In this document: piece after piece, positions 31,700 to 41,456 of the stretch
Numbering within the stretch: the first letter of the stretch is position 1
Layout: every line of letters begins with the position of its first letter
Source of the DNA: Phytophthora colocasiae
Lineage: Eukaryota; Oomycota; Peronosporomycetes; Peronosporales; Peronosporaceae
NCBI GenBank assembly: GCA_018806915.1
Contig: JAGKQI010000049.1
Coordinates: forward strand, 868,001-932,000
DNA length: 64,000 nucleotides
Direction: 5' to 3'
The notes under the pieces: model-generated
Database searches by the model: none
The model's input: only the letters and a program-made list of their open reading frames with translations
What the model was told of the DNA's origin: nothing
Position numbers and translations under genes: made by a program

Positions 31700-32133
31700 A
31701 CTAGAAGCAGAGTTATGGCGACTTCCTTCCAAATCTGATGATCTAGTTTGGGAGGATTTGCGTCTATAAACCTCCGTCGAGACGAAGACGTTATGTGACC
31801 AATGGACAACGTGTCCAGTACTGCACCACAGTGGATAACGGGGTTTGGGGTCAATCACAAAGATATCTGCTCCGTACGATGACTTTCAAGATTCCAAGGC
31901 TCCTGATTGGCTGAAATTTGAATCTGAGCGTTCTCATTGGCTGGGTTTCAAGAGTTGCAAATCTTTGCAAAAATGACCTGTAACACAGCAACGTGTTGAA
32001 GTTGGTGTACCGGCTGCGCGCTACATGTGACGAGACACGCAATTGGACGAACGGAAAAGCGGCTGCATATTCACAACGGTATTATAACGCGCACTGGTGA
32101 CCACTGCGAGGAGTTGGAAAGCTTGGGGGGCAG
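31700..32133 (+). other. 3' untranslated region of the LTR element
   Basis: No coding frame. Contains two ATTGGCTG boxes (about 31908 and 31938) and ends in the purine-rich tract before the 3' LTR. Confidence 0.6.
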
Positions 32134-32414
32134 TGTGATGATGGCATGCATGTACCCAGCTTCTCCAACCCATGACTGGATACTCTATTCGAGCAGGCAT
32201 AGTTAAGCAGATCGCAACGACCGAAGCATGCAGCTGTAGAGGATACTGTCCAACAGATCAAGGACGCTTCTCCCTGGACTGCCACTACGGTAGGCGAGAT
32301 CGTCCATGCAGAGTACTAGTAGTTAAGACATTACTTTGCTATTTACCGGCAACTACTGAAGTCAATACACGTTGACTTCGCGGGAGTTCCAGCTCCCAAT
32401 CCGTGAGCACCACA
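32134..32414 (+). repeat. 3' LTR (281 bp) with an extra 26-bp palindromic segment
   Basis: Identical to the 5' LTR except for an additional 26 bp at about 32359-32384 that contains the inverted repeat AAGTCAA-TACACG-TTGACTT. Followed by the target duplication AGGTG. Confidence 0.95.
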
Positions 32415-32419
32415 AGGTG

Positions 32420-32785
32420 GTGCTTCGTCCTCTGACTGGAGCTTGAGCAGTTCCAGTGCCACATTACACCAGCTTTCTTGATGTGCTTGCTACAGTCAAT
32501 CATTAAAAATCAACAACAACGCATAGGAAAAGAAGCAAAATGACCGCGTACTGCTTGTTTCTTGATGCTTGATAGCTGGGAGCTGCCCTCGACAGTCGGG
32601 GGTTGTTGAGGAGCTAAATAACGCTGCTGTTTGACCAACGTCGAAATGTTTTCAAACGTCTCGTGCAGGTTCTCTGGACGCTCCACGATGATCTTCAGCA
32701 GTACGTCACCCAGATGGTCGTACAAGTTGGTCCCATCGGCCGACTCCTTCTTCAAAAAGGCCTTGGCTTCCTCCAGTGTTGTCAT
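32420..32785 (-). pseudogene. radial spoke head 4/6, first exon and start of second
   Basis: ATG 32785 starts MTTLEEAKAFLKKESADG, followed by LYDHLGDVLLKIIVERPENL, the N-terminal signature of the RSPH4/6 family. Exon 1 ends at 32552, a 62-nt intron follows (32551-32490), and exon 2 (QAHQESWCNVALELLKLQSE) runs into the retrotransposon target site at 32420. The same frame resumes at 26744. An in-frame codon further upstream (32824) is less likely because TTGTACAG near 32810 resembles an acceptor site. Confidence 0.88.
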
Positions 32786-33495
32786 TGTTGTCTTGAGCGT
32801 CCGATCTGTACAATAAACACTCAAAAGCTTCTCTTCTTGAACCGTCGCATCACTCGGCTCTTGACAGGAAGATTCTTGCGACCCTCAAAAGTACACAAGG
32901 TTAAGCATCAAGTAGTCTTCAAAGACATCACATGGGGGTTAATTTAAGTTTTCAAGGTGAAAAAATTGGCAAGCCTTGGACGAGCACGGGTTAGGTGAGC
33001 TCGAAATTGCGAACTTCGCCGCTCGTCGTTAAGTGCGCGATTTTGAAATCTTCGAAATGTCCGCTCGTGCGCATTAAGTTCGCGAGCGCTGACTCGAATG
33101 CTCGTTCGAGCTCATTCCTGTACCCATTAGACTGGGACCAGGTAGAAAATCAAATTGAAATTTTACATTGCGATCTTAGATCGTCGCTGCCATTGTAAGA
33201 TTTCTTCACACTAGGGCTAAGTACCAGCGTTCGTACTCCACCGACGGCCGTGATCCAGCTAGACTCCTGTTTCGGCAGGAACTACCTTTAGGCATCGAAA
33301 TCCAGTGCTGCGGTTGACATTCAAGTTCTGGACGAGCCACTACAACCGACACCTGCCCTGAGGTTCATCACTACCGCCAGGAGCTGCTGCGGTCTACCAC
33401 CAAGACGCGTGAGAAGTGCTGCCGACCCCTGAATTCCTGCTGGAGGCATCTGCTGCGGTCTAGTTCGGACAAAGTCCCAGAATCTTTGGTGGTAT
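32786..33495. other. upstream of RSPH4/6 and decayed sequence
   Basis: 32786-33190 probably holds the RSPH4/6 promoter. It has a GC-skewed stretch with repeated TTCGCGAGCGCT-like and GCTCGT strings. 33200-33495 shows stop-broken, coding-looking frames on the plus strand (for example VDIQVLDEPLQPTPALRF) that I cannot assign. Confidence 0.35.
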
Positions 33496-33811
33496 TGTGA
33501 CGGGGGTCACACAGCACTTCACACAGAGGAAGGCTTGGAGTATACAAACTCCTAGTGAACGGCAGTTCACTCGGTCCCCAAAGACTTGGGGAGACTAACT
33601 AAAGATTAGGTAGATTTAAGACTGAATACATTATAGATACTTGTTAGCTTGGCCTGCAATACAAACTAAAAGATATCTATAGTGTAACCTATATAGAAGG
33701 TGATAGGTGGCTGCGGAGCCACCCGCCACGTGTCACCATTATGTGTGACACACCAAATGTATCCACTTCGGAAGAGTGACTTTAGTCACTCTTCAATGTA
33801 ACCCCGTTACA
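33496..33811 (-). repeat. LTR of a further Gypsy family, probably a 3' LTR
   Basis: A 316-bp segment with matching ends TGTGACGGGG and CCCCGTTACA. Each end is itself a small palindrome (TGTGACGGGGGTCACA; TGTAACCCCGTTACA). It is immediately followed by TCCTCCCCCAC, which on the minus strand is a polypurine tract (GTGGGGGAGGA) directly before TGTAAC. This favours a minus-strand element whose body lies to the right. The bases on either side (GGTAT, TCCTC) do not match, so it is not a simple solo LTR. Confidence 0.65.
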
Positions 33812-33993
33812 TCCTCCCCCACTTAGATTCGACTCTCGTCCAATCAGAGAAGAGAGAAAATCCCTATCATATTCCTCTCTTCAATGTCGAAATCGATCGA
33901 CCGGCCGCCAGCTCTAGTCGCTGCGGCTTCTGCTCTCACAGAGCACAGGGCGCACTGCCAACGCGTACCAGGCTTCCTTGGAAGCCCAGCAAC

Positions 33994-34381
33994 ATGTCTG
34001 CAAAGGGTGCAAACCCAGACGTGCAAGCGTCTTCACGGAAGAAGGCTGCAAAGCCAACTTCCAAGCCAGCCAAGCCTCGCGGCAAGGCTTCGGCACTTCA
34101 TGAGGCCACCGATGTGGCCTCCAGGGCTAGCTCGCCCAGCAGCACTGCTGCGACGGCTAGCACTAGCCAAAGGCGCAGTAGGTCTCCGTCCCTACCGCCT
34201 CATAACCGACCGAATCCTCGGTTCGTTTATAGGGACCATAGTCCCGGTTCCTGGAGTCCTTCCGAACAGGAAGCGACTCTTGTCAGCTACTTGGGCGACG
34301 AGAGCGACAACGGCGACGCCGAGGACAAGCCTGCGGCGGGTGCTCCGACCACGGAGGAGCACCATGGAGACGAGGACTCCG
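33994..34381 (+). pseudogene. Ala/Ser/Lys/Pro-rich ORF next to the LTR, truncated
   Basis: From ATG 33994 the frame reads MSAKGANPDVQASSRKKAA, then PSLPPHNRPNPRFVYRDHSP and an acidic block (YLGDESDNGDAEDKPAAG). Coding character ends at about 34381, where it runs into hAT sequence of the other strand. If the LTR at 33496 is a 3' LTR in minus orientation, this is an opposite-strand ORF in the 3' part of that element, as in element A2. If the LTR is instead a 5' LTR in plus orientation, it would be the start of gag. I favour the first reading because of the polypurine tract. Confidence 0.5.
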
Positions 34382-35410
34382 TGTACACAGCCTTGACGAT
34401 CCGCCGAATCAGCTGGGTGAGTGCAGGGTTCTTCGATGTGGTAGTGTCCGCTACCATGCCACATGCAGCTTTTGTGGCTGCATTGGTTATGTGTGGAATG
34501 CAACATTGCCAGCTTAGTTTCAGGCCGGTGGTCATCATCCACTTCACATCGGAGCCTCCGTCTGAGGTGGACCCATACAAATCGCGTGTTGTGAGACCAA
34601 AGTTGCGTAGAATGCCTGTGATCCAACGCTTGAAAGGACGGCGGATACCTACTTCGCGCTCATTATAATGGGGGACAAAGTGCCGAGTTCCAAGCAAGAT
34701 CAACTTGAATTTAAAATTCTTGTCCACCATGTACAAACGTAGGCCCAAATATTTCACGTTCTGCACCTTCGAACTCAAGAAATCAGCAACCGCAGTGAAT
34801 GTTGCTGCTTTCCGATACGGACTGCATGAAGCATTTCTTCAAGTGACCTCTTCGTAGATGAGTACAGCTCTACTATCGAGTGGCACACAACCTTAGCGTT
34901 TATAGTCGCCTGCATTGAGTCCTTGAAGACAAGCTCTCGAATGCTGATTGGTTCCTCGTACTCACCCAATCGATAAGGAAGGTTGTTGTTCACAATTCTT
35001 AATGTCTCCATTAGAACGTAAATACGACTGGGATCATCACGAAATACATGAGAATTCCGAACACGATTCAGTTCATCTTCTCGAGAGCGTTTTCGATCTT
35101 GAACCACCTCCGTCTTGTCCGATACGATGTCGTGCGCCATTTTGAGGTGCTTGGTCGCGGCTGATCTTCTGCCTGTCGATAATGGAAACGGGATATCGTT
35201 CTCACGACAACTTTCTCTGGCCAAGCACATCCAGATTGCAGGCGACGATGGGTCAGGATCAGCGAATGGCTCTTGGGGGGCCTTGACTAGACGAACTCCA
35301 TATCCGAATATGATGGAGTTCTCGTTTCGCCGCGGACGAAGGACAACGAACCCCTCCAGGGGCTCGAACGCGTTGATGGCGTCGCGAACGCTTGGCGGTA
35401 TCGGGTGCAT
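34382..35410 (-). pseudogene. hAT-type transposase, N-terminal half, frameshifted
   Basis: From ATG 35410 (MHPIPPSVRDAINAFEPL) the minus strand has a BED-like zinc finger region (WMCLARESC, GRRSAATKHLKMAHDI) and a helical segment (IYVLMETLRIVNNNLPYRLG). One frame change near 34795 leads to SSKVQNVKYLGLRLYMVDKN and SDGGSDVKWMM, CCIPHITNAATKAACG and NPALTQLIRRIVKAVY. This is the hAT order, with the Asp of SDGGSD in the DDE-like core. Homology stops at about 34382, where it meets the ORF of the neighbouring LTR element. The C-terminal dimerisation half is missing, so it is inactive. Confidence 0.75.
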
Positions 35411-36288
35411 CGACAACGTCGTAGTACGGCTTGAGCACGAAAAAGAAAAACAGAATTTGAGAGAACATGGTCGCCTTCGGATGAAGATCGTCTGTAGCAA
35501 CCACCGATGTCGCGAACGAAAGGCGCAACGGGCGCCTCATGAGGAGCGAATCACCATGGACAACACTGTTTCCGTTGCACGATCCAGTAGCATCGGTTCC
35601 CCAGCTTTATGTTATAGAGCACCTTGTTGAAGACGCTATCGCCAGCGATACCGCGGTCCGTCATCGGCTTGAACTGCAGCGACTTAAAGCTGAGGTCCGG
35701 CAAGCACCCTATCGAGGGGAGAACGGACGAGATCGAGTCCTGCCGTGACAGCGCTGACTTGTTTATGCGGCGATAGCAACGACATGGTTCCTGTAGATTA
35801 CCAGAAGAGTGGTGGTTGAGTTTTACGCCCCTTCAGAGAAAGATTTAACGTCCTTTAATATTGAACGATCGCTCGTAAATCAAGGGCCACCAGAACACAA
35901 TTACAGCCAATCCAATCGTGAGATTTATGGAGATTACACGCCTGTCAGCGTGTTGCGTGGAGATCGTATGAAACGAGATTCTCACTTTTGATCCGTTTTA
36001 CAGGGGAGTCAATATTACGGAGAAAACTTTCTTGCGAATATTCGGTGTGAGAAATTAATACCGGTATTACCGACTCTACGGGTAAAGTCTCATCGGAGTT
36101 GGGCGTTCGGTTCGCTGAAGGGGTGCATAATAGCGGCGGAAAAACCTCAGTATGGGTTTCTTCTTGGTCAGAAATTCTTTCTGTCATTCTGGATTTGTCG
36201 TCGGAGAGAAGCAATGAAGGGAATGGGTACGAGCTGGTGGGTGAGAATGGCAATGCGTTGACGTCGGTCGACTACATCGCACTGCCCG
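35411..36288. other. between hAT remnant and CRN-type gene; possible header fragment
   Basis: No clear gene. At 36099-36290 a plus-strand frame reads VWVSSWSEILSVILDLS, then GYELVGENGNALTSVDYIAL and PDG. It runs in the frame next to that of the NTPase gene, which opens at 36289. This looks like a small beta-grasp or header-type module separated from the NTPase gene by one base. The link is inferred. Confidence 0.35.
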
Positions 36289-38250
36289 ATGGCTGTTAAT
36301 TTGCGGAATTCAGTGTTTGCAGTAGTCTCTCGCGCTCTCCCTGCGAATGTCATCGCGCCCGACCTAACGGTTTTTGTGAACAGAGCAGCATTTGCGGCAA
36401 AGCAGAAGTTGGAAGAGGATTCTCAGCTCGATTTGTTCGGTGGAACGAAGAAGGAAGCGCTCATTGTGCAAGTGCAGCAGCGTCGAGCGGCTATTACCCT
36501 CGATATACCGCAAGTCAACTGGACTATCGCTCCTAAACCGTGCCCTCAGCTCCTCGTTAGAGATGACGATCAACTGATTGAATTGCCACCATCTTGCGTC
36601 AGTGGTACCGGAATTGGTCGCCCTCATCAGGCGCTGATCTTCTATCGTCGGCCACCTCTGGTGAAGCAATGGAATGAGATTAACAGGTGCTCAATCCAAA
36701 CGTATGCGCTTCTTTGGGTTGCCGGTCCACCTGGAACGGGAAAGTCGTGCGCAGCGTTCGCCTTCGCTTGCTCACTTGATCGATCACGCTGGGACGTGAT
36801 TTGGATTCATTACTCGCGAATTAAAGAACATTTTAATTGTGTTTGGCTTCAGGGTAACGAGAAAGCGGTTTGTATTGTGAAGGAGGAAGCGATAAAGCGT
36901 GATCTGGCAGCAATCTTGAATACGACGTCGCCAACAAGGAAAACGATTGTATTCCTGGATGGGTACATCGACAAATCTGCAGCTGCAAGTGCAGCTCGTC
37001 ACGAGTGCCTAAGCTGGCATCAACAAGACAGAAAAAAGCATCGATTGGTGTGTGTTTGCTCCATGGTTACAGTCGGAAAACAATATCGTCCAGAACTCTA
37101 CGCTTCGATTCCGACGAAAGTGGATAAGGAGTCACGGGACTGTGAAATGGAGGATGTGGAGATGTCGGCCGGAGAATTACACAATCTGGAGGTGCGTGAA
37201 CAGGAGCTGTTTGAGTTGACGTCATGGTGCTTTGATGATTACGAGAAGGCAGTCCTCAACGACGATTTCTTTCGTAATGTAGTGGCCATGTTTCCTGCAC
37301 AGTCTGATCCAGAAAAGGGAGCGACTGAGCGGAAAAAGTTGTTGCAAGAGAAGTACTTTATTGCCGGTGGAAGCGCTAGACTCATGTTTGAAGCTTCGAC
37401 AGAGCAGGCAAGTGAAGCACTCGACGTAGCAATCAAGGCAACTCCAAACATTGAGCTTTACCTTAAAGGCTTTGTTGGCGATACGTCATCTGGTGCTGTC
37501 GACTGTTTACTTGCATGGTATGACGGTCCCAGTGGTTACGAAGTTCGATTGGTGAGCGAGTACGTCGTGCGTCATTTTGCAATGGTCATGGGTCCGCATC
37601 TAATCGAGAATTTCGCGAGGGCTTGCAATGTTAATCCATCCATGGATGGTTTTATCCTTGAAGCTTGGTTTTTTGCTCATCTAAGCCATAATGGCCTGGC
37701 GTGGAGCCGGCGTGTGGGGGGAGATACAGTAGAACGCCGCAGGTGGGAGAAATCATCCATCGTCATTTTTAATCCAGCCAAGTATCCGATTGCTGTTTCA
37801 TTGGATGGTCCGGTGTGGATGGCTCCAAAGAAATGGAACCAAGGCGGATACGATGCTGTTTTTATCGACAAAGCAGCACAACTTGTTCGGTTTGTTCAAG
37901 TGACGCGTGCTGAGTCCCATAAGTTCAATCCAAAATACTTCGTCGAGCTCTTGAACGCTGGCGATCTGGAGAAAGTTGCTACGGTTGAATTATGTTTTGT
38001 CGTCCCATTGGCTAGGCGGGACTCGTTTGCCTTACCTGTGGGCAACGAAGACTTTAAGAAGCAAGTTGTGGAAGTTGCTTCGTCGCCATTGCGATCAACT
38101 CGGAGTTGTCCTGACCAAACATTCAAAGACTGCAGTGCAAAAGTCATGGTCATCGGAGTGGACTACACGATTACCGATCACTATCGAAGGATCGCAAGTA
38201 GGCTAGAAGTGCAAGTCGACAAGTCTTGTGCTTCGTTACGATACGCAGGT
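36289..38250 (+). pseudogene. CRN-type P-loop NTPase with restriction-like nuclease domain, 3' end lost
   Basis: The open frame runs from ATG 36289 to 38256. A P-loop (VAGPPGTGKSCAAFAFA) lies near residue 145, followed by a Walker B-like strand (TIVFLDGYI). The C-terminal part (GGYDAVFIDKAAQLVRFVQV) resembles the PD-(D/E)xK-type nuclease of NTPase-REase proteins found at CRN C-termini. These are thought to be conflict or effector proteins, often translocated into host cells. A canonical LFLAK header is not visible in this frame; a possible header lies out of frame just upstream. From about 38247 the sequence is the Gypsy fragment, so the natural C-terminus is missing. The last few residues and the stop are foreign. 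Confidence 0.65.
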
Positions 38251-39618
38251 TCCTAGTGTCGAGTAGCGCTAAGTCCCCCACATTAAATACACTTAAGTTT
38301 CCTCTCCCATGTTGGTCTGAGTACTCTTTTTGCTTGTCCTGTGCGAGTGCCATTGCATCTCGCACCCGGCTGATCACATTCAGCCTGTTGCCGACAAATG
38401 TCGACAACTTCTTCCGCAGTGCGGCTGGTTCCACACCGGAAACCTGGGAGGAAAGATCTTTCCGAGCCTCTCCCCCACTTAATCTCGAAGCCGCGGTGCC
38501 CCCACCCAGTGTGAGCGGCACCAGGGGGTTCCGAAGCCCGTTCAAGTAGAACGGCGTGAACCCCGTTGACGCGTGTACCGCGTTGTTGAGTGCAAACTCA
38601 ACCGTAGGCAGCTGCGCTGACCAAGAGCGCGGCGCCTCAGCGCAAACACTGCGCAGCACGTCCTCAACCACTCGGTTGACGCGCTCAGTCTGACCATCGG
38701 TCTGCGGATGGTCCGCCGTTGACATCGCCAACCGTGTTCCAAGCAATTGGAACAGCGTTTTCCAAAACGCAGCGGTAAACCGCGGGTCGCGGTCAGAGAC
38801 AACAGTCTCTGGCAACCCGTGATAGCGGAAGACGCTATCAAGGAACAACTTCGCAGTTTGTTCCCCGGTAATGGTCTCAGAGTCCGGAGCAAGATGCACC
38901 ATCTTGCTCAACCGGCATACATACACCACAATGCCGGTGTTCTTCTGGTCATCGGCCGGAAGGCCGAAGACAAAGTCGAGACTCATCGACTTCCAGCAGT
39001 CCAGTGGGACTGGCAGGCTCTGCAGCGGAGCCGACGCGTGCCCCGCCGGCTTCACGCGCTGACATGTTTCACATGTCTTGATGTACTTGGCCACCCACTT
39101 GTACATGTGGGCCCACCAAAACATCAGAGAGACCCTGATAGGTCTTCTCTCGGCCCAAGTGGCCACTCGAAGGCACATCGTGTGCCTCGTGAAGTATATC
39201 ATACTTCAGATCCTCGTCGTTCGGAACAACGACTCGCGGAGGATCCCCGGGCTCCACCCGATAGTGGAGCAGGCCATCGGCCCACTCATAGCGGTGGAGC
39301 CGTGCCCGCTGTCGAGGCGTAAGCCATTCGACCTTGGCATCCGTGCCAGCGGACAAATACCGCACAATAGGGGCGAGGGTGTCATCGTCCCGATACGCCA
39401 AGCGTATTCGATCGTAAAGATCCGTCGTGGCCCGACTAATATGAGCGAACTCATAGTCGGGCCTGCGCGACAAAGCGTCGGCAAGCGTGTTGAGCTTGCC
39501 AGGCTTGTTTTCAACGCGGAAGTTGTACTCCGCGGAGAATGACAGCCAACGCGCCATCCGCCGCGATAAATGCGGCGTATGGATGGCTGTCCGCAAAGAC
39601 GCGTGGTCTGTATAGACC
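38251..39618 (-). pseudogene. Gypsy pol fragment: end of RNase H and integrase
   Basis: The minus strand starts inside RNase H (VYTDHASLRTAIHTPHL, SAEYNFRVENKPGKLNTLAD) and has the integrase zinc region (HDVPSSGHLGREKTY, then CETCQRVKPAGH). The catalytic core is SLDFVFGLPAD, VVSDRDPRFTA and TDGQTERVNRVVE. The frame shifts near 39125-39145. The copy stops at DLALLDTRNL, before its normal C-terminus, where it joins the CRN-type gene. At 39618 it is cut by the B1 LTR. It belongs to a different Gypsy lineage from A and B: its RNase H keeps the usual TDH, whereas theirs does not. Confidence 0.88.
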
Positions 39619-41364
39619 TGACACGTTGCTAATTACGATTTTTCGAGTGGATATGGACGTTACGCTGTGATGTGATTGGATATACACTGGATTGTGGGAG
39701 AAAGGGAGATGTGGGACGAGGTTATGTCCCGCGTGACAATATGATGGGTCTGTGGAAGAAAACTGCTATATATATTAACCTTCACCTGTACTGCAAAGGG
39801 GCCCAAGAGATCAGAAGTGTTCATCGGAATAGTGCACAAACTCCGAGAGACAACAACACTCAGTCTGACCGCCGGACTTTCCCCGACGATGAGTGCCTAA
39901 AGGTTGGCAGAAAGTCTCTCAGAAGAATGTATCTCTGAGAGACATCATCCCGTTGCCGTCCTGTGTGACGATGATGGTTCAAGGAATACAATGTTACCCA
40001 CAAGATACCAAGTATCGCGCACCGGACGTAGCTCACCTCGCGCATATCCCAACTGGACTTCGTGCGTTGTAGCATACGTGCTCCGCACCCTAAAAACATT
40101 CATGGATTTCTGGTATCACGCATGGAAACTCTGATATCACACCATGAGGTCTGACGTACATGAAGTCCGACGTACATGAGTCCGACGTACATGAGTCTGA
40201 CGAACATGATTCTGGTTGCGCAAGTCTCATGTGTCCGGCTTATATAAGCAATATTCCAGACATTGCCAGTTTCCGATGAACAGACTCCGATGTACAAGCC
40301 TCCGATGATCAGACCCAAGTGTCACGACTCTGGTATTACGACGCTGATGTACATGATTCCGGAGTACATGGTTCCGATGAACATGTCTCCGACGCACAAA
40401 ACGCAACCCACTCATCCCTGTAATGACATCATTAAGTGTCGACTCAACAAGATCCGCTGTACCGACTACCATAGTGAACCCAAGTGGAGATTCCTGAGTT
40501 ATACTGAGACCAAGTGTATATGAGAATATGGAAGACAGAAGACAGAGAGATACGAGATAGATAACCAGAGTTCAATTTGCGTTATAACCCCAAAGTCGAT
40601 TCGTCGGTTCATTGGACAGTGTAAGGCCACGACAAAGCTTTGAGTCGTGTGATCTCTCACCTATCAAGCCCCGTTAGGTGGAGATCAGCGTAACGTAGAG
40701 ACCTGAGAGGACCCACCTATTCCATTTCCTAGTTGGGTCGTTTGTCTTGTCTCTAACGGTAGCCCATTTCATATTGTACGTTTGGACAGGTTTTGGGAGC
40801 TAGACAGTCGCTCTCAAGACGTGTTGTATATAACCGATAGTGTATTGGTTTATTTCCCTCTATATATTAGAGGGTGGTGCGCGAAAGTTACGGGAATACC
40901 AGACAGACCAGGTGTCTGGTAAACATTTCTCTAGTTGACCTGGAGAACTAGCCCACTGCTCAAGGGCCAGGAAAGAATAAGAGCAGCTACATATTTGTAT
41001 ATCGGAACTCTATATTGCGGTTATCTCGGTAGTCTAGTTACAGGACTTCCCCTTGTATTAATTTCTCTTTTGCCTTCAGAAATCTCCGGCGTACACAAGT
41101 GTTCACCGGAAAACGTTCAACTCTCAAGCGCTCCTGTGAGGACCAGAAGGACATCCGACGGTCTACGCAAGGAACCCTCACTCTCATCAACACTCTCACG
41201 ACCCCGGCGAGGGTCTCATTACCAAGACAACGAACCTACGAGGACAGCACAAGGTAACACACGCCCACCTTGCTGTGCGACTCTGGTATTACTACCGGTA
41301 GTCACACTTCCAGGTTCACTGTACGCCCCTGCACCGCGGTAAAAGTTGCACCGACTTCGCGACA
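39619..41364 (+). repeat. 5' LTR of Gypsy element B1 (subfamily B)
   Basis: A 1746-bp LTR in plus orientation, TGACACGTTG to CTTCGCGACA, homologous to the B2 LTR at 52617-54530. Two bases after it lies TGGTGCGCGTGCCCGGATC, the candidate primer binding site shared with A1. Around 40140-40400 it carries many copies of a GACGTACATGA-like motif. The flank on the left is the interrupted Gypsy integrase fragment. Confidence 0.9.
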
Positions 41365-41456
41365 ACTGGTGCGCGTGCCCGGATCTTGGTATCGTGATAT
41401 CACCGGATCTAAGAGAGTTTGAGAAGAGGGTTTCCTGTCAAGCGTCTATATTCAAG

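Larger units (their letters stand above)
26750..32414 (+). mobile_element. young Ty3/Gypsy LTR retrotransposon in the RSPH4/6 gene
   Basis: Complete element flanked by the 5-bp target duplication AGGTG (26745-26749 and 32415-32419). The 255-bp 5' LTR (26750-27004) and the 281-bp 3' LTR (32134-32414) both start TGTGATGATGG and end CACCACA. They are identical by eye apart from one 26-bp segment present only in the 3' copy. A purine-rich tract (AGCTTGGGGGGCAG) precedes the 3' LTR. Gag-pol fills most of the interior; 31700-32133 is untranslated. Identical LTRs point to a very recent insertion. Confidence 0.95.

Noticed and set aside
33496..33811. Solo LTR formed by recombination
   Set aside because: The 5 bp on each side (GGTAT and TCCTC) do not match, and a polypurine tract adjoins one side.
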